Positions 1 through 12,500 of a stretch of 64,000 bases of DNA are shown here, one piece after another. Both the position numbers and the translations under genes were made by a program. The first letter of the stretch is position 1; every line of letters begins with the position of its first letter. The stretch is taken from assembly GCA_013396755.1 (NCBI GenBank), contig VWZF01006730.1, forward strand, positions 1,916,358 through 1,980,357. Direction: 5' to 3'. Source of the stretch: Sclerurus mexicanus (taxonomy: Eukaryota > Chordata > Aves > Passeriformes > Furnariidae). The notes under the pieces are model-generated. The model saw only the letters and a program-made list of their open reading frames with translations, did no database searches and had not been told where the DNA came from.

Positions 1-3000
1 CTCATTCAAAAATTATGGGTTTGATGCTGAGATGTGTGCACTGTTACAGGATATGGCTCTTTGGCATGTATGAAGCATAGTATCAGACTAGTTCACAGCG
101 AAGACGCATCCTTGCTTTAAACCTGCTATTCAGAGATCTCTTTAGGGCATATGGCTGCTAGACACCTTCTACCCTAACGTATTCATGTTTGCAGTGAGAA
201 TTTCTAGCCCATGACCTCTGTACAATATATAAACACAGTGTGCTTTCAATAACTAAATAAAATCGTGTTTGTCTCTTGCTCTCTAGATAGATGCAGTTAC
301 ACAGCTCAGAGCAGAACTCTGTTTGGGCAATGTTTCATTGCTTCCAAAGCATTAAAGCAATGTAGGCTGCACAAGGACCCTTGCTGTGCCTCATTGTTCA
401 CAAGAATCATGTCGTTATTGTGGCAGAAAAGAGTTTACAGAACTTTCTTAGTGGAGACATTAATATATAAATTCTCTTGAGAACACTTTGAGTGTTTCTT
501 TTTATATTCTTTTTTTTGCAATATCCAAAGCACATATTTTATGTTGAATTTAACATTTTAGCAGTACTTTTGCACATCAGCAAAATATGCCCAGCACAAG
601 ACCCAAACAGATCAGCTTTCTGCATGCAACAGCAACCACTACCATGGAGTTTACTTTTCAGTGTTCAAACCATCAAAGTAGGCATGTATGAAGAAATCTG
701 AATCATTAGGTCACGTCTTGCCTAACTTGTAGCAGGCTTTGGTGTAATTTAAAGGTAATACATTTTGTAGTATATATTATATATTCTATAATATTTAATG
801 CATCATTCTATAAAGTTTATCCATAATATTGTTATTTCTGATAAATTTTTATGCATATCTACATATACATCTTGATATATTATCTCAATATTTTAAATGT
901 GCTCTTCTTACAACTTAATGAACTGTCTTCGAGATTTTCATGTTATAAGAAAGAATGAAAGAGTTTTCTACTCTTCTTCCTAAGCTATTTGTTGTAACAT
1001 TAGGGTGCAAGTTCTGAAATAGATCTCCATGCAATCCCCCTGTGATCAAATTCTTTCAATAAATGTCAGGTCAGTGCAAAAGGAGACACTCAATACATAT
1101 ATTAGCTGACATGTTTCTATATTTATTGAATGAGCTCTGGAAATTCTTTGTTCTGTACCCCTTGCAATGGAGTCATTCCCAGCCAGTATACAGTCTTGAA
1201 GCAAGCAGTCAGAGGTAGTGGGCATAGTGCTATTCTGCTGTTTGGTGGACTTTTCTGTTGCTTTAATGATGGACTCTGAATGTCAGGGTCATCTGTCTTT
1301 CTTGAAACAAATTGTAGTTTTCCCATGTGGTGACAGGACTTTAGTTTGTACAAAAGCAGGGCATGTGTATTTATACAATTCCCAGGCACACATTGTAACA
1401 CAAAGAGTGTTTATGTTGAAGGTGTATGCACATTCAGGGTTCAGATGGCTCAGTGAAGTGCCTGACAGAAATACCTAGGTCATTTGGGGCACAGGGACTG
1501 CAGCAGCAGATGTGGTCCAGTGTTCCTCAGGTCCTGTAACCCTGACAAACCTGACTCAATCACTAGGGCAGGGTAACCATCCCCTAGCCCTGATATGCCA
1601 GAATGGCATTGTATAGCTTAAAATTACATTAAACACTCAGTGATCAGACAAGAAATGAAGTTATACCTTAGAGGAATATGCGAAGACATAAGAGGCAGCT
1701 GTCCTTGCAGAAGGATGTTGCCTTGCCCATCTGTGTGGCAGATATGAAGGGCAGTATTGTCCTTGCTGAACATCTCTGCTCATCTTGCTTGTGGGATCAC
1801 ACACACAACTCCTTTCTTTGGTTTGTCTGAATTTCCAACCCATTGAGGGGATTGAGGAGGATGATTTGTATAGTTCAGTGCATGTCCAGGCCTGCTTTTA
1901 CATGGTGCCAGGACATGGCTGGGGGAAAATGAGGCAGGGATGAGATCTTCCTGAGTCCTTCAGGTTAGCCATACCCAGAAATGCAGGTTATAAAAATTTA
2001 AATCTCCTTTCCACTAGGCCCAGGTGCCTGCTAGGATTTTTTGGCTCAAGTTGTCAATTTTTGCTCTAATTCTGTTTTTGATATTGTGCTAAGGTCTTTA
2101 ATACTTTAAGTATCCAGTTGTGATCTTCTCTTTCTCAGTCCCTAAAGGAGACTGACCTAACTCAGAAGACTAACACTATGGTGAGAGAGATGAGGTTTAA
2201 GGCTTGCTAAGCTAAGTCAAAGCTTCAGAGCATGTAAGTCTGTATTAAAACCAAATCTCTTATCAAGTGAGCTCTCAAGCCCATTAAGAATGATTTGATT
2301 TAATTTTTCAATTATAGCACTACAGATTCTTCAACCTGAAATGCACACTGTTCCTACACACCTAACTGCTAATAACATTATCTTTTCTGCATGTTACCAG
2401 TTTAAATGCTAAATATTCAAAACTAAGCTAACAAAGCATCTCCTCATTGAAATTCAATCACAAGGAGCTGTTTGAAGTACATTCTTGAGAGATGCTGATC
2501 TAAGCTTTTTGTGTATTAATCAACACCTGTTGATAACAGTACACCACCAAGTGAAACACCTACTGTCCTTCCTCCTTGTTCCTTCCCAGAGAAGCAGTTG
2601 CCAACAGTCTACAGTCGTGGCCTGCTTTGTACATTGCAGCCATCACTCTTGTTAACTTCCTGACAAACTTTCTCCTTTCACATTGTGAACTGGAGCAGTT
2701 GTGGCACTGCCTCATTTCGGAGACCATGTATCCATACATTCCTACAGACAGGTGCTTTGTAGCATCACGCTTGTAAATGTTTTCTTTTTTATTTTCCCTC
2801 TTCCTCATTTTGTCTTCTTTTCCCCATTACAACAGTCTGGTTCCTTCATTAAGCCCATCAAGTGACCAGGAGAGCTGACAACCTTCGTTTGTGTTTCTTT
2901 TTGCTATCATTCCTTATCGAATTTATATTACCCCCAGAAGAGGAGGGGGTGTCTCTTCACATGCATTTCAGAAGTATAGGTAGTCACCTGGAAGTGAAGA

Positions 3001-4478
3001 TTGTATTAATTCAAGGTTAAAGATTCAGACCACTGCAATTCACCACAAGCTTTCAAAGAGACACTAGGCATGTAACCCAGTATGATCCCCATGATCCAGA
3101 TGAGGGACTGCAAATTTTAGTTCCTTCTTTTGATTGCTATGGGGAAAGTGTTCTCTGTATATATATGAAATTACAAAATCGACTTCTTCCAGAAGTTAAG
3201 ATTCACAAATTGTCTGTCTCTGAATTCAAACAGGCCTCCTTATGTTTTTCACTGATTTTTTTTCCCTGCACCTTTTATTACCTAAGTCAGAAGTTAGGTA
3301 GAAAAAGCACACCACCTATAAATGTATATCATGGTGCACAGCATTTATTGTTATTCGAAAAGTATAATAGAATTACAGTTAATATCTATAATGGATTGTT
3401 CAGCGCAGTTTCATATTGTGAAAAGTCACCAAAACACACAAGCAGGAGTTACAATTCTTACTTACATGTGGTGGGTTTTGCTCTTAAGCTAAGTGACACA
3501 GGAGAGAACCTAGTGGCTTAGAATAACATACTTTAATGCAGGCAGGGACAGCTGTGATAATCTCAATGAGCTTCTGTATCACAGGCCACAGATATCCACA
3601 CAGTAATACACAGAGAGTACTTCCTCCCAGTCAGCTAGGCTTTAGGGTGAGCCGCAGTGGAAGCAGCTGTGCTGTGGCAGCGTGTGCTACCCGTAGCAGG
3701 AGCAGTACCCCCCAGACACTGCAGCATGTGCCTGGCATGCAGGTACCCTGCACAGGCTGGCCCCAATACAGCTCACTTCTTTTTTTCAGAAGATCAGCTT
3801 CCCCATTCCAAGCATCTTCTATAGTACTTCATAGCAGTACAAAGTAGGGATTTGCAAAAGCTCTCAGTCTGCTCTTCTCCTGTGGCACCCCAGACAATCC
3901 TCACATTCATGTGAGGCCTGGAATGGTGCTGGGACCATGGTGTATCATCAGTTCCAAGTAGTAAAGTGAAGGGGTAGCTGTGGTCACTTCTGTCTGCTGC
4001 AAGAACTGGCCAAGATTTTCAGCAGTAAGTACCTAATTCATCATTAGGCCGCTTAGTAACTGACTGATTTTTAGCATGTTTAATATTGTGGAAAGAGTCA
4101 TCTGGAATTGTTGTGTTGTGTTCCCAAAGGCTAAGGTTGGATATGGCAATCATGAGAAACTGCCATGTACTCCTGCCCAGCACAGGCCAGAGACCTTCTC
4201 AAAGTGCAGAGTAACAGAGGGTGGACACTCACATGCCTCTGGAGACCACAGAGGGGTATTTGCACCCAGCCAGTTTCTTCCTGTGGAGTCACATCTTCTC
4301 TGAAGGACTGTCCATCCTAGTGTAATGCATTCAAATGTGACAGTGAATCCAAGACCCACCTCAGTCAACTGTTTCAGTGCCTAAATTACCTTTCCTTAAA
4401 GAATGCCCCCTGTGCTCTGGTCTGAGTTCTCCAAACCACCAACTCTATTTTGTTTGGCTTTCTGATTTCAGTTTGTTT
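1..4478. other. Unique AT-rich non-coding DNA, no gene seen
   Basis: This stretch holds no recognisable gene or well-preserved mobile element. Stop codons are dense in all frames, and the longest frame, 118 codons at 3165-3521, has no familiar domain. A TATA-like string at 226-233 and an AATAAA at 256-261 lie too close together to bracket a transcript and are probably chance. A 6-bp stem hairpin (ACCCCC/GGGGGT with a 9-base purine loop) spans 2930-2950. The segment 744-899 is listed separately as AT-rich. Confidence 0.6.
744..899. repeat. AT-rich low-complexity segment
   Basis: About 155 bases are made almost entirely of A and T, with short TATA, ATAT and TTTAA runs but no regular repeat unit. 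Such DNA melts easily and is often found at scaffold or matrix attachment regions. That role is a guess here, since no other attachment-site signature is visible. Confidence 0.6.
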
Positions 4479-4552
4479 CCTGGCTCTGACATAGGCTTTC
4501 CTAAATAATCTTGGGCTACTCACTTAATCTCTTCTTACATCAATTCATCATT
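4479..4552 (+). repeat. MIR-like SINE relic (sense)
   Basis: The order of words follows the 3' half of the MIR SINE: CCTGGCTCTGAC at 4479, then CTTGGGCTACTCACTTAATCTCT, matching the MIR stretch that reads as the tail of a 'CTTGGGCAAGTCACTTAACCTCT' block, then a CATCAATTCATC segment where MIR has its CTCAGTTTCCTCATC. MIR is a tRNA-derived SINE that was active in early amniotes, so a heavily diverged copy is expected. The 5' tRNA-related part is not recognisable. The match is by eye from a remembered consensus. Confidence 0.55.
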
Positions 4553-4726
4553 GCAAGTTTACATTTCCTTTCTCTAACCTCTCTATCATGTCAAGATCAA
4601 AGACTCCTTTGGGCATTGATCTTTTCTGCATCTTGACACACTTTCTCAAGTGAAAGAACCAGTATTTCAGCTATGGCTTATATAGTTGTAATAGAATAGT
4701 TATTAAAAAGCTATTTTTTGCATTGA

Positions 4727-4803
4727 ACATATCAGGATCTTTGCAGCTTTCATGTTATTTATGCTGCAAATTAAGAAACAGAGTAGGTAGCTGCACCAAG
4801 TCT
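4727..4803 (-). repeat. Possible MIR-like SINE relic (antisense)
   Basis: The segment around CATGTTATTTATGCTGCAAA and TTAAGAAACAGAGTAGG has the layout of antisense MIR, in which a TTATCCCCATTTTACAGATGAGG block is followed by AAACTGAGGCACAGAG. Agreement is weaker than for the other relics and could be chance in AT-rich DNA. Confidence 0.28.
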
Positions 4804-5164
4804 TGATTATTGCAATAACTTTCCTTCTCCCAGCACACACAACAGCACTCAGCTGCTTAAAGGAGCTTCACATTGTGAAGAATTAATATTTTACCATCTC
4901 CCTCCACACTATATTGAAGCAAAGCTGCCTGGATCTGTGTCTTGCAGAAAAAACATCCTTTCCAGGAGAGGCATTGGAGCACCTAAAAGTACTGCAAACT
5001 CCCTATTAATCTCATTGGAGTGTTGGGTTCCTGCTTGCAACTGTGATCACAGGACTAGAAAACCCATCAGTTCACCTCACAACGTAGTAGGATCCCACCA
5101 CAAACACTGAACTTATTTTTGAGGAAGTCAGCTACATAAACAGACAGTCAGAGAATCTCTGGGG

Positions 5165-5225
5165 ACTGTCTGGGATCTTTGCAAATCACTTAGTTCCTGA
5201 CTGTCCTACTAAATCCCTTATTTTA
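5165..5225 (+). repeat. Probable MIR-like SINE relic (sense)
   Basis: CTGGGATCTTTGCAAATCAC followed by TTAGTTCCTGACTG lines up with the MIR core 'GACCTTGGGCAAATCACTTAG', with TCTCTGTG following it. About 30 bases agree well, then the match fades. Two other MIR-like pieces lie within 700 bases, so this part of the window may be an old SINE cluster. Confidence 0.42.
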
Positions 5226-5689
5226 TCGCTTTTCTACCTGTATGGCCAGTAATACAAACTTATACCAAAATCCCATCAGACTTTTTTGATCTATCAGATG
5301 TATTGGTCAAAGCACAGTTTTATCGCAGAGACAGAATCAAAAAGGAAAAGAAAAATACCTTGGAACAAACAATGGCATAATTAATAATCTCACCAAAGTA
5401 CTACACAGATCTTTCTGGGACTTCATGGAGGTGGTGTCACAGACATGAGGATGTAAGGACCTAAAAGGTATTTTATGTCTTTTTAGGTCATCTTACAGAG
5501 CTGAAAAACCTGATCAGCTTTAGGGGACACAAGCCCTGGTGTGTTTTATACTACAGAAACTATAGGTCTGGTCTCTTTAGCTTGAGTAACGCAGAAGATA
5601 CAGTCCCGATGGCTTACCCCTAGATGGCACTGCATGGCAGCCTGGCTTCAGCTCCCATCCTTTACCTTGGGTTCATAGCCAAGGTTTCG

Positions 5690-5860
5690 ACTTCACTCAA
5701 GGTTGGGTAGAAAAGAGGACAACGAGATGAGGGAATTAAATTTCTGCTACTCTCGGCCGAAGTGGCAAATATTCCCTTGTCTGATAGTTTCAAGTAAAAG
5801 AGCAAGTAAAAAAGTCTTCCATCAAAGTGTTATAAAGCAGGAATTTCTATGTGTGTACGT
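5690..5860. other. Candidate conserved non-coding block
   Basis: In DNA where CpG is rare, this stretch keeps three within 40 bases (5723, 5754, 5758) beside GGGAATTAAATTTCTGCTAC, which resembles the homeodomain-rich text of vertebrate conserved elements. It overlaps a 91-codon frame that runs on through a G tract and has no domain, so coding is unlikely. Conservation cannot be judged from one sequence. Confidence 0.2.
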
Positions 5861-5875
5861 TTGGATAGTGTCTGG

Positions 5876-5892
5876 TTTTTTTGGGGGGGGGG
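5876..5892. repeat. T-run followed by ten-base G-run
   Basis: A homopolymer run of about seven T is followed directly by ten G and then CC. Such tracts vary in length between individuals and are prone to assembly and polymerase error. No second or third G-run is close enough to form an obvious four-run quadruplex. Confidence 0.8.
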
Positions 5893-8655
5893 CCATGCAG
5901 ATACTTATTCTGACAGGGCTCCCTGCTGTTAAAACCAATGTTCCAGAGATATCAAGATGGGAATATGCATTGTTATAAACTTCTGATCTATTTGATTATA
6001 CTGCAATCATAGGGAACGATGGTTGATATGATACATTTTTCCAAATTAACTACTGTTTCCTTTATAACTTGTCATGGTAGAGCTTGCAGTTTGCTTTTGT
6101 GTGTTTGAATTATTTATCAATATTTTATAGTGTTTTATACTGCAGATCAGAAATTCCTTGTGAAACTCCTGACCCCAAAGTGATATCTGAATATTTAAAC
6201 TGTTTGGATTAGTTTTACCTGGATGGATTTCTCATGAAAGAATTGCAATTTTTCAAACTCATGTGAGTAGCTGGATCAAGTTTTGCAGTCTAACAATAGT
6301 CCTAAGTAATTTTCTATTTTTAAATGTATGTAATTATTTCAGGTTTGTTTACTTGTGCACTTACAGAGAAAATACATCAGAAGAAAACATCTTTTTTTAA
6401 GGGCTAGCACCAGACATTCCCCAGCTACTAGTAACATTTGGTGTAACCCTTTCCTAATCTGTTCCTAGGTTTCCTTTCTAGCCCACAAAACACATTTATG
6501 AGAGTACCTGTAGGCACATGTGTCTACATCCTTTTCAGCCTGTCAAAGACCGTCAGCCATTCCTCCTCATGGTAGCAGAAGGCCAACTATGCTCATGGTT
6601 TTAAAAATAATAACAAAAAAATCTGGGATTTTTCTCAGAAAATGTGTCAGCCTGTAACTGGTCTGTTTTAGAGCTGAATCAGCTTGCTCTTACCTCAGCC
6701 TGCCACAGCCTACTCCAAAATACTGAGCCCATGCCAATAACCTGGTTACAGGAATGGCCATTTAGAATTTTAAAGGACCTCTACTGTCACTTTCTTGTTA
6801 CCAAAAGGTTTGCATGTAAATTGTGTAGACTTCCACCTTTTTTCAGTTCTTCTCACACAAGCATGTTTTGATTACTGATTTGCACAAGGCAAAAGGGCAT
6901 CCAGGCAACCTCCTGAGGCCAGTTAATGAGCTACTGAAGAAATCCACAGAGACCCCATGTGTGTATACCAATCAAGGTAATTATTAATAAATTAATAATA
7001 ATAGATTGTTAAAAGTGTCCTGTCATCAAATTTTGAAAATCCAGATCTGCATTTGAACCATTTGTTCAGTACTCCTTGATTTTAATTCAGTTCAGATAGT
7101 TCAGAAATGAGCTTTGAATTGTGATGGGAAAGAGCTAAGAAAGGGTCTGTGTTGATACTGATAAATGCACAAATTTGTTTTTTCACATCTTCCAAAATGC
7201 AGCTCTGTTTGTTGTCAATCAAAATCAACCTACTTGGTAATATTACACACTTGGCAATCTTTTTCAACCTTCATTATAGAAGTTCAATGTGGTACCAAAT
7301 ATAGATGTGTAACACTTGGATATGGGCTGGAATTCTTCCATAATCTTCTTTGGCAATGAACTGCAAGTTAAAAGATTATAAGGCTTAGTGAATAAAGCAG
7401 CAGTCTTTCACCTGCCAGACAGATTTCTGTCTTAGTTTAACCTTGCTTTATGTGATGACTTTGATATTAGTATGTTTATAAGCAGATAGGAATTTGTGTA
7501 ACCTGAAACTCTTATACTATGTCTTGGATAAAAGGAGAAGCTTGGTTCTGGAGCCTGAAAATTCAGGTCAAGATTTAAAACAGCACATAGTCTTGAAGAA
7601 TAGATCTATACATGTAGGACAGGATTCACACAGGCACTGAGGTGCACTTCAGATACACCTTCAAAGGAAACTATGCTATTTGTGCATATCAGAGATGAAT
7701 TTTAAGTGCTAAGTTCAGGAAATGTTTTCAAGCTCTGAGTTCTACTTTCTCAGAAACACCTTGCCCAGTGTTGCCCTGAGATACTTGAGTACCTCCTTTT
7801 CATACCTCAGGGACGGCATCCACTGCTCGTACTGCAGGTGCTGCTATCCTAGTCCTAGGGCTACAGGGACGTAAGCACCTATGAATTTGTTTATGAATTC
7901 TTGTCTTAGTGTTTTAAATTGCATCTGGATTGAATGATGTAGCTTTGGGGCCATGATGTTTGCCCACGGGATCATATGCTGAAATTTTCTTTGATTCTCT
8001 GATATGGAAAAGAAGAGACTGATGACTGCTGCCAGCCCAGCTGGGTTTCTAGCTGAAGGAATGAGCATTCCATAACCAGCATTGTACTCACATTGTTTTT
8101 GTTTCTATTTTTCTTCAGTGTTCATTAAGAAGTGTTAAAAAGAGTGGATTATTTATGAGATTTCCAATTAAAAGCATTGAAAAGGTGCTGGCGATTGAAA
8201 TTGTGGTGTCAAGTAATGAGTGTAGTGTGCTATTGTAACTCTTTAGGTACTATCTTTTTACTGCCAATAAATCCCTCTATAGCAGCACATGAAAACAGTG
8301 ATAGTATTGTTATTGTGGGACAAGGAACTGCTTTTCTGTGACAAGGACAGAGCTAATGTTCACACAGTAAACACCTATGAAATAACCTGCTCACATAAGA
8401 AACCCGTGTCAGCATTGCCTGGGAGAGACAGGGAAGCTCACAGCTGGTACCCACCCTGCCTTGTGCTTCTGAAGATGGATCTTACACATGGAAATAACTG
8501 GCTCATTTTGTCTTCAACACACAAATTTCAACCAGTGCCATAGCATCCCTGAAGGAAAATTAACCTGAATATGATTTTGGTTAGCCTCTCCCATTTTACC
8601 TTTAAAATTAAATTAACTTGCTGAATAAGCCAGAATGTAAAGTTGCATAGTGCTG

Positions 8656-8705
8656 TTCAAAGTCAGAGAGCTTTTGCTTCTTCAAAGCCAGAGAGTTTTT
8701 GCTTC
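8656..8705 (+). repeat. 25-bp tandem duplication, two copies
   Basis: Two adjacent 25-base units, 8656-8680 and 8681-8705, begin TTCAAAG and end TTTTGCTTC and differ at two positions. The near identity suggests a fairly recent duplication by slippage or unequal exchange. Confidence 0.9.
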
Positions 8706-9442
8706 TGTGAATTTGGTGGAGCTTAGACAACATAATTTTGTAAGTTGTGTGCTTAGTATTTTGGTGGCTTGAGAACATGATATATAAGTTTTTGGCAAGG
8801 TACATTTCACTAATGTGAATATTTTTAGAGTTTGTGTTTATCAACACCTTGTTAGCCACAGGCCTACTAGTTGAGGGGAAAAAAATTAGTTAAGTATTAA
8901 ATAAGTATTTGTTAAGTCATCGCTCTGTTCCACAGATATCTCCAGGCCTTTTTAAGTAATCCAAAATTTATTCAGAGGTGAAATGCAATAGGTCAATAAA
9001 TGAACACTCAGATGTAATTCAGTTTATGGAGCTGAGGCAGTGCTATCCCAGCAGCTGCTCCATGCTGACTTCCTCCTCCTGAGAGCCCACCTGCACAACT
9101 TGTTGCCAATTGTAGTGCCTTCATCACCACATGTGCTGCAAAGTCTAATCCCAGTGTGTCTGAGGTCTCTGCAAGTATCTTGACCTCTGGTCTGAAGGTT
9201 TAAATAAAGCTGTAATACTCTCCTTTAACAGGAGAAAGGAAATTGAGAAGACAATAATATGTTCTTAAGAAATAATGATTATAATGCAGTAAAAAGTAAC
9301 TCTCTGAGTAAGATGTTGTTAAGAGGCACTGGTAAAATGGCACTTGTGGATAACTCTGTGTCTAGTTATCCATCAGACTTGCAGTAAATCCAGAATAAAC
9401 AATCTGACAGAATTATACCTTAATGGCTGATATTTAATAGCT

Positions 9443-9508
9443 CATTTCTTTCTGGCATCTGCAAAATGCTTATGGGGATAATACCTATTTAATAAAATTG
9501 CTGACAGT
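9443..9508 (+). repeat. MIR-like SINE relic (sense, 3' part)
   Basis: TTTCTGGCATCTGCAAAATG, then GGGGATAATACCTATTTAAT, follows the MIR 3' region that reads TTTCCTCATCTGTAAAATGGGGATAATAGTACCTACCTCAT. There is a small insertion before GGGGATAA. Only the 3' third is visible; the upstream GGCAAGTCACTT block is not clear. Confidence 0.5.
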
Positions 9509-12500
9509 GGTCAAAAGTAAAAAAGGGCGGGAGAGAACCAGAGGCAGAGAAAAGAGTTCTCTAGTTTTGGGTTGAGTTTTAGAGAACACAAAACTGCAGG
9601 AATATCTTCATGTTTTCTCTTAGGATTGGTCCTGTGCTGATGCCAAATCCAGGGTCAGGAGGTGTTTCACAAAGTGCTGGTTGGCGCAGACCAAAGTCAC
9701 ACTGATGCCCAGGGCAGACTTCAGTGGCCTCTGAGCATTCCCACTGCTGGTTAATTCATTAGTATAGACACAGCCACTGCGCCAGTTCCCTTTTCTCATC
9801 AAAACAACATAAGGGAAGGACCTGATGCTGGGTTTACCATAATATGATTAAAGAAAGCTCCTTTCAGAGACAGTGTAACAGAAAAAGCTTCTGTATGAGC
9901 TTCTACTTGTCTGCTGTTACTACCTTGATTTCCAGTCCCTTCTAATAGTAGGAAATTTATGGGTGTCATGAGGCAGCAATTTCTATAAGAACCACAGTCA
10001 CAGAGGCAGCTCCGCTTCAGCTTCTCTTGCGGTTTTGTTTTGCTCCTCTATGAGGGGTGTTACATAAACTTTTCGTGCGACCCATGATAGGAGAAATGAC
10101 CTTACATCCTCTATAGCTGTCTTCAAAGACCTCTTCCGTATCTCCACCACTTTCTCCTCCACACATTCACATTGCTCTGTATATTCATCCAGAATCTAGG
10201 TATTTGAATTCAAAACTCTTTGCCCCAGAAATCAGAGTTCAACAAAAATATTGTTCCCATTTTTAAAACTTATGCTTTGCAAGATACCAAAAACACTAAA
10301 CCAGTTTGTGTATTTTCTTTTGTAAGTTGTTTGAACCTTTACTGTTTGTCTTTAAAATCTTGAACATTCTTATTTAAAACTTGCAAGGTCTCTGGCAAAC
10401 CAACTTCTAACAAATAATCAAAAGTCCAGAAAGTTTATCAATATTTCTCTGAACAGTTTTTGTCAAAGCTTTGCTGTTTATAACTCACAGTTCGAGCTGT
10501 GTGCCCAGCTAGGGGACTACCTCTTTCATGACTCCTTTGAGCGATCAGGGGAATGGTCAGGGCTTGGGAACATGTGGAAGGGTCACAGCTCAACCATTTG
10601 TTCTTCAAGGAACTGCTGTGAGCCTGCCCTCAAGTCTTTGGGTATGTCAGATGCCCTGTACAGGCAGTACAGTGGCTGACCCCAGCCTTCAATGTGCTTG
10701 TCAGTGAGAGTTTTCAGCTATTAATTCTTAAGGGATTAGGACAATAGTTTTCACATTTTATCTAAGGAAGATATAAGGGGAAGGTGTTAGCAATATCCAG
10801 GGTTTCATTTGAAACTCTTTTGCCTGTGGAGAGGCATTACCTTTTTGGGAGAGGTACAGCTCAATGCAGAAATTTTTGCCTTCAATAAAAATTACCTGCT
10901 TGTAAACTCAACATAAGTGTTTTATGTATCATACTTTCAGAATGGAAAGATCTTTTGTACCACATGTTTATAAGCATCTACGAAATGTCTAGAAATACTC
11001 GCATGCCAAATGTACTGAATAAACATGCAAGAATACAGATCAACACTTCAGAAAATTCTATTCATCTCTCATGAAGAGGGAAGTTTTTTATAAATGTCTA
11101 AAATATTTTAATGGTCTCATAGCAAGAGGCAGAAAATGGGTAATTTGCTGGTGACAATTTTGTAAGTCTGTTTGTTCACAGCTATTTATACACTTTTGCT
11201 ATACAAAGCTATATGGAGCTAATCAACCAAAAGCTACACCACTGTATTACACTGCAGTTTTTCAGAAAACAAGAGTCAAATTCTAGTTCACATCATAAAA
11301 ATAGTGCCAGTGAGGTTTATATAACCCTGTAATCTGCAGCCACAATACCAACCTGTGCTGGCACCTGTGCAGTGGAGCTTTACCTGCTTCAGCCATAATC
11401 CGGAAACACGCTCCAGGTAGAGGATTTTCAATGCCAGGTCACTGAGGGATCTCTTGCTTTTCCTGCCTTGGAAAGTCATCAGACTAATGAGTAACTACAC
11501 CTGCTCTTCTCATGACTGTCTACAAAGGAAGATGTGTGGTAGCAGCTGCAGTAATTGTAGCAAGGTGCTGGCCACCAAAATGCTTCTCTAGAAAAGTGTA
11601 AAACCCATCCCTTCCTTTTCAACTGATTTCTGTGCCTCAAATAATTATAGCTTAATATTAATTTACTTGAAATCTCATTGTAAATAATGTTTATGAGAGA
11701 AGGCAAAGGGGACACAGTTCTCCAAAGGGTGGCTGGGGAAACAGATCCCCATCCCACCTACTGGTGTCTCAGATGTCCCAGCACTGCCCAGGGCACAGCA
11801 GAAGTGTACAAGGTTTGACACCCTCCTGCCATTTGTCACCTCATAGTAGGTACCCTGGGCAGGAGGTGAGGCACTCTGGAAGTCAGAGGGTGCCACTCTT
11901 ACGGGTTCCTTATACAATTGCTCTACACAGTACAGATAGTTAAACACTTTGAAGAGTAAGAGCCACCAAGTCAGTAACCCATATCAAGGGAGGTGTTGCA
12001 CCTAGCAGGGAAATAAATTGGGCATTGCTTCAGCTGGAGGGAAGCTTGAACACTGGGCAGCCACTGAAATCAGGCTAGAGCTCAGTGAAGATTTATTCCT
12101 GAATGTTTCTGAAAGATCAGAGCTATATACATATGTTGTTGTTTCATCATTATAGTCATGTTAAAAATAAATATGCTACTTTATGAAACAAAATAATTTT
12201 TGATAGTTGAAATAGAATGGAAGATAATATTGTTCTCTGTGAAAGCATTTGGCATGACTGTACTGCCTACATTTGCAAAGCCAGTATATTTATAGAAGCC
12301 TAAGACGAAACAGAAAGTTAAGTCCAGGACTGATTCCTTGATCTGAACTTTGAAACTGAGGTCAGAAAATTGCAGTGTCAGTCACGAGGAATGTCTGAGC
12401 TGGTGACCAAGAGCAGCACTCACACGTCTTCCCTCTTTGGAAGTGAGTTGTACTCAGCCCTCAAGATCTCTCACAGACTAAGGGGCTTTCTCATCACCAA

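Larger units (their letters stand above)
5236..9442. other. Mostly unique non-coding DNA, no gene seen
   Basis: No gene is supported. Visible items are a CpG-bearing block at 5690-5860, a run of ten G after a T run near 5876-5892, a short TAA-rich patch at 6978-7003, and a 25-bp tandem duplication at 8656-8705. Near 6163-6190 the words GTGAAACTCCTGACCCC recall the amniote repeat described at 34933, but the match is too short to call. Confidence 0.55.

Noticed and set aside
226..261. TATA-like string followed by AATAAA
   Set aside because: Only about 25 bases separate them, and both words are frequent by chance in AT-rich DNA.
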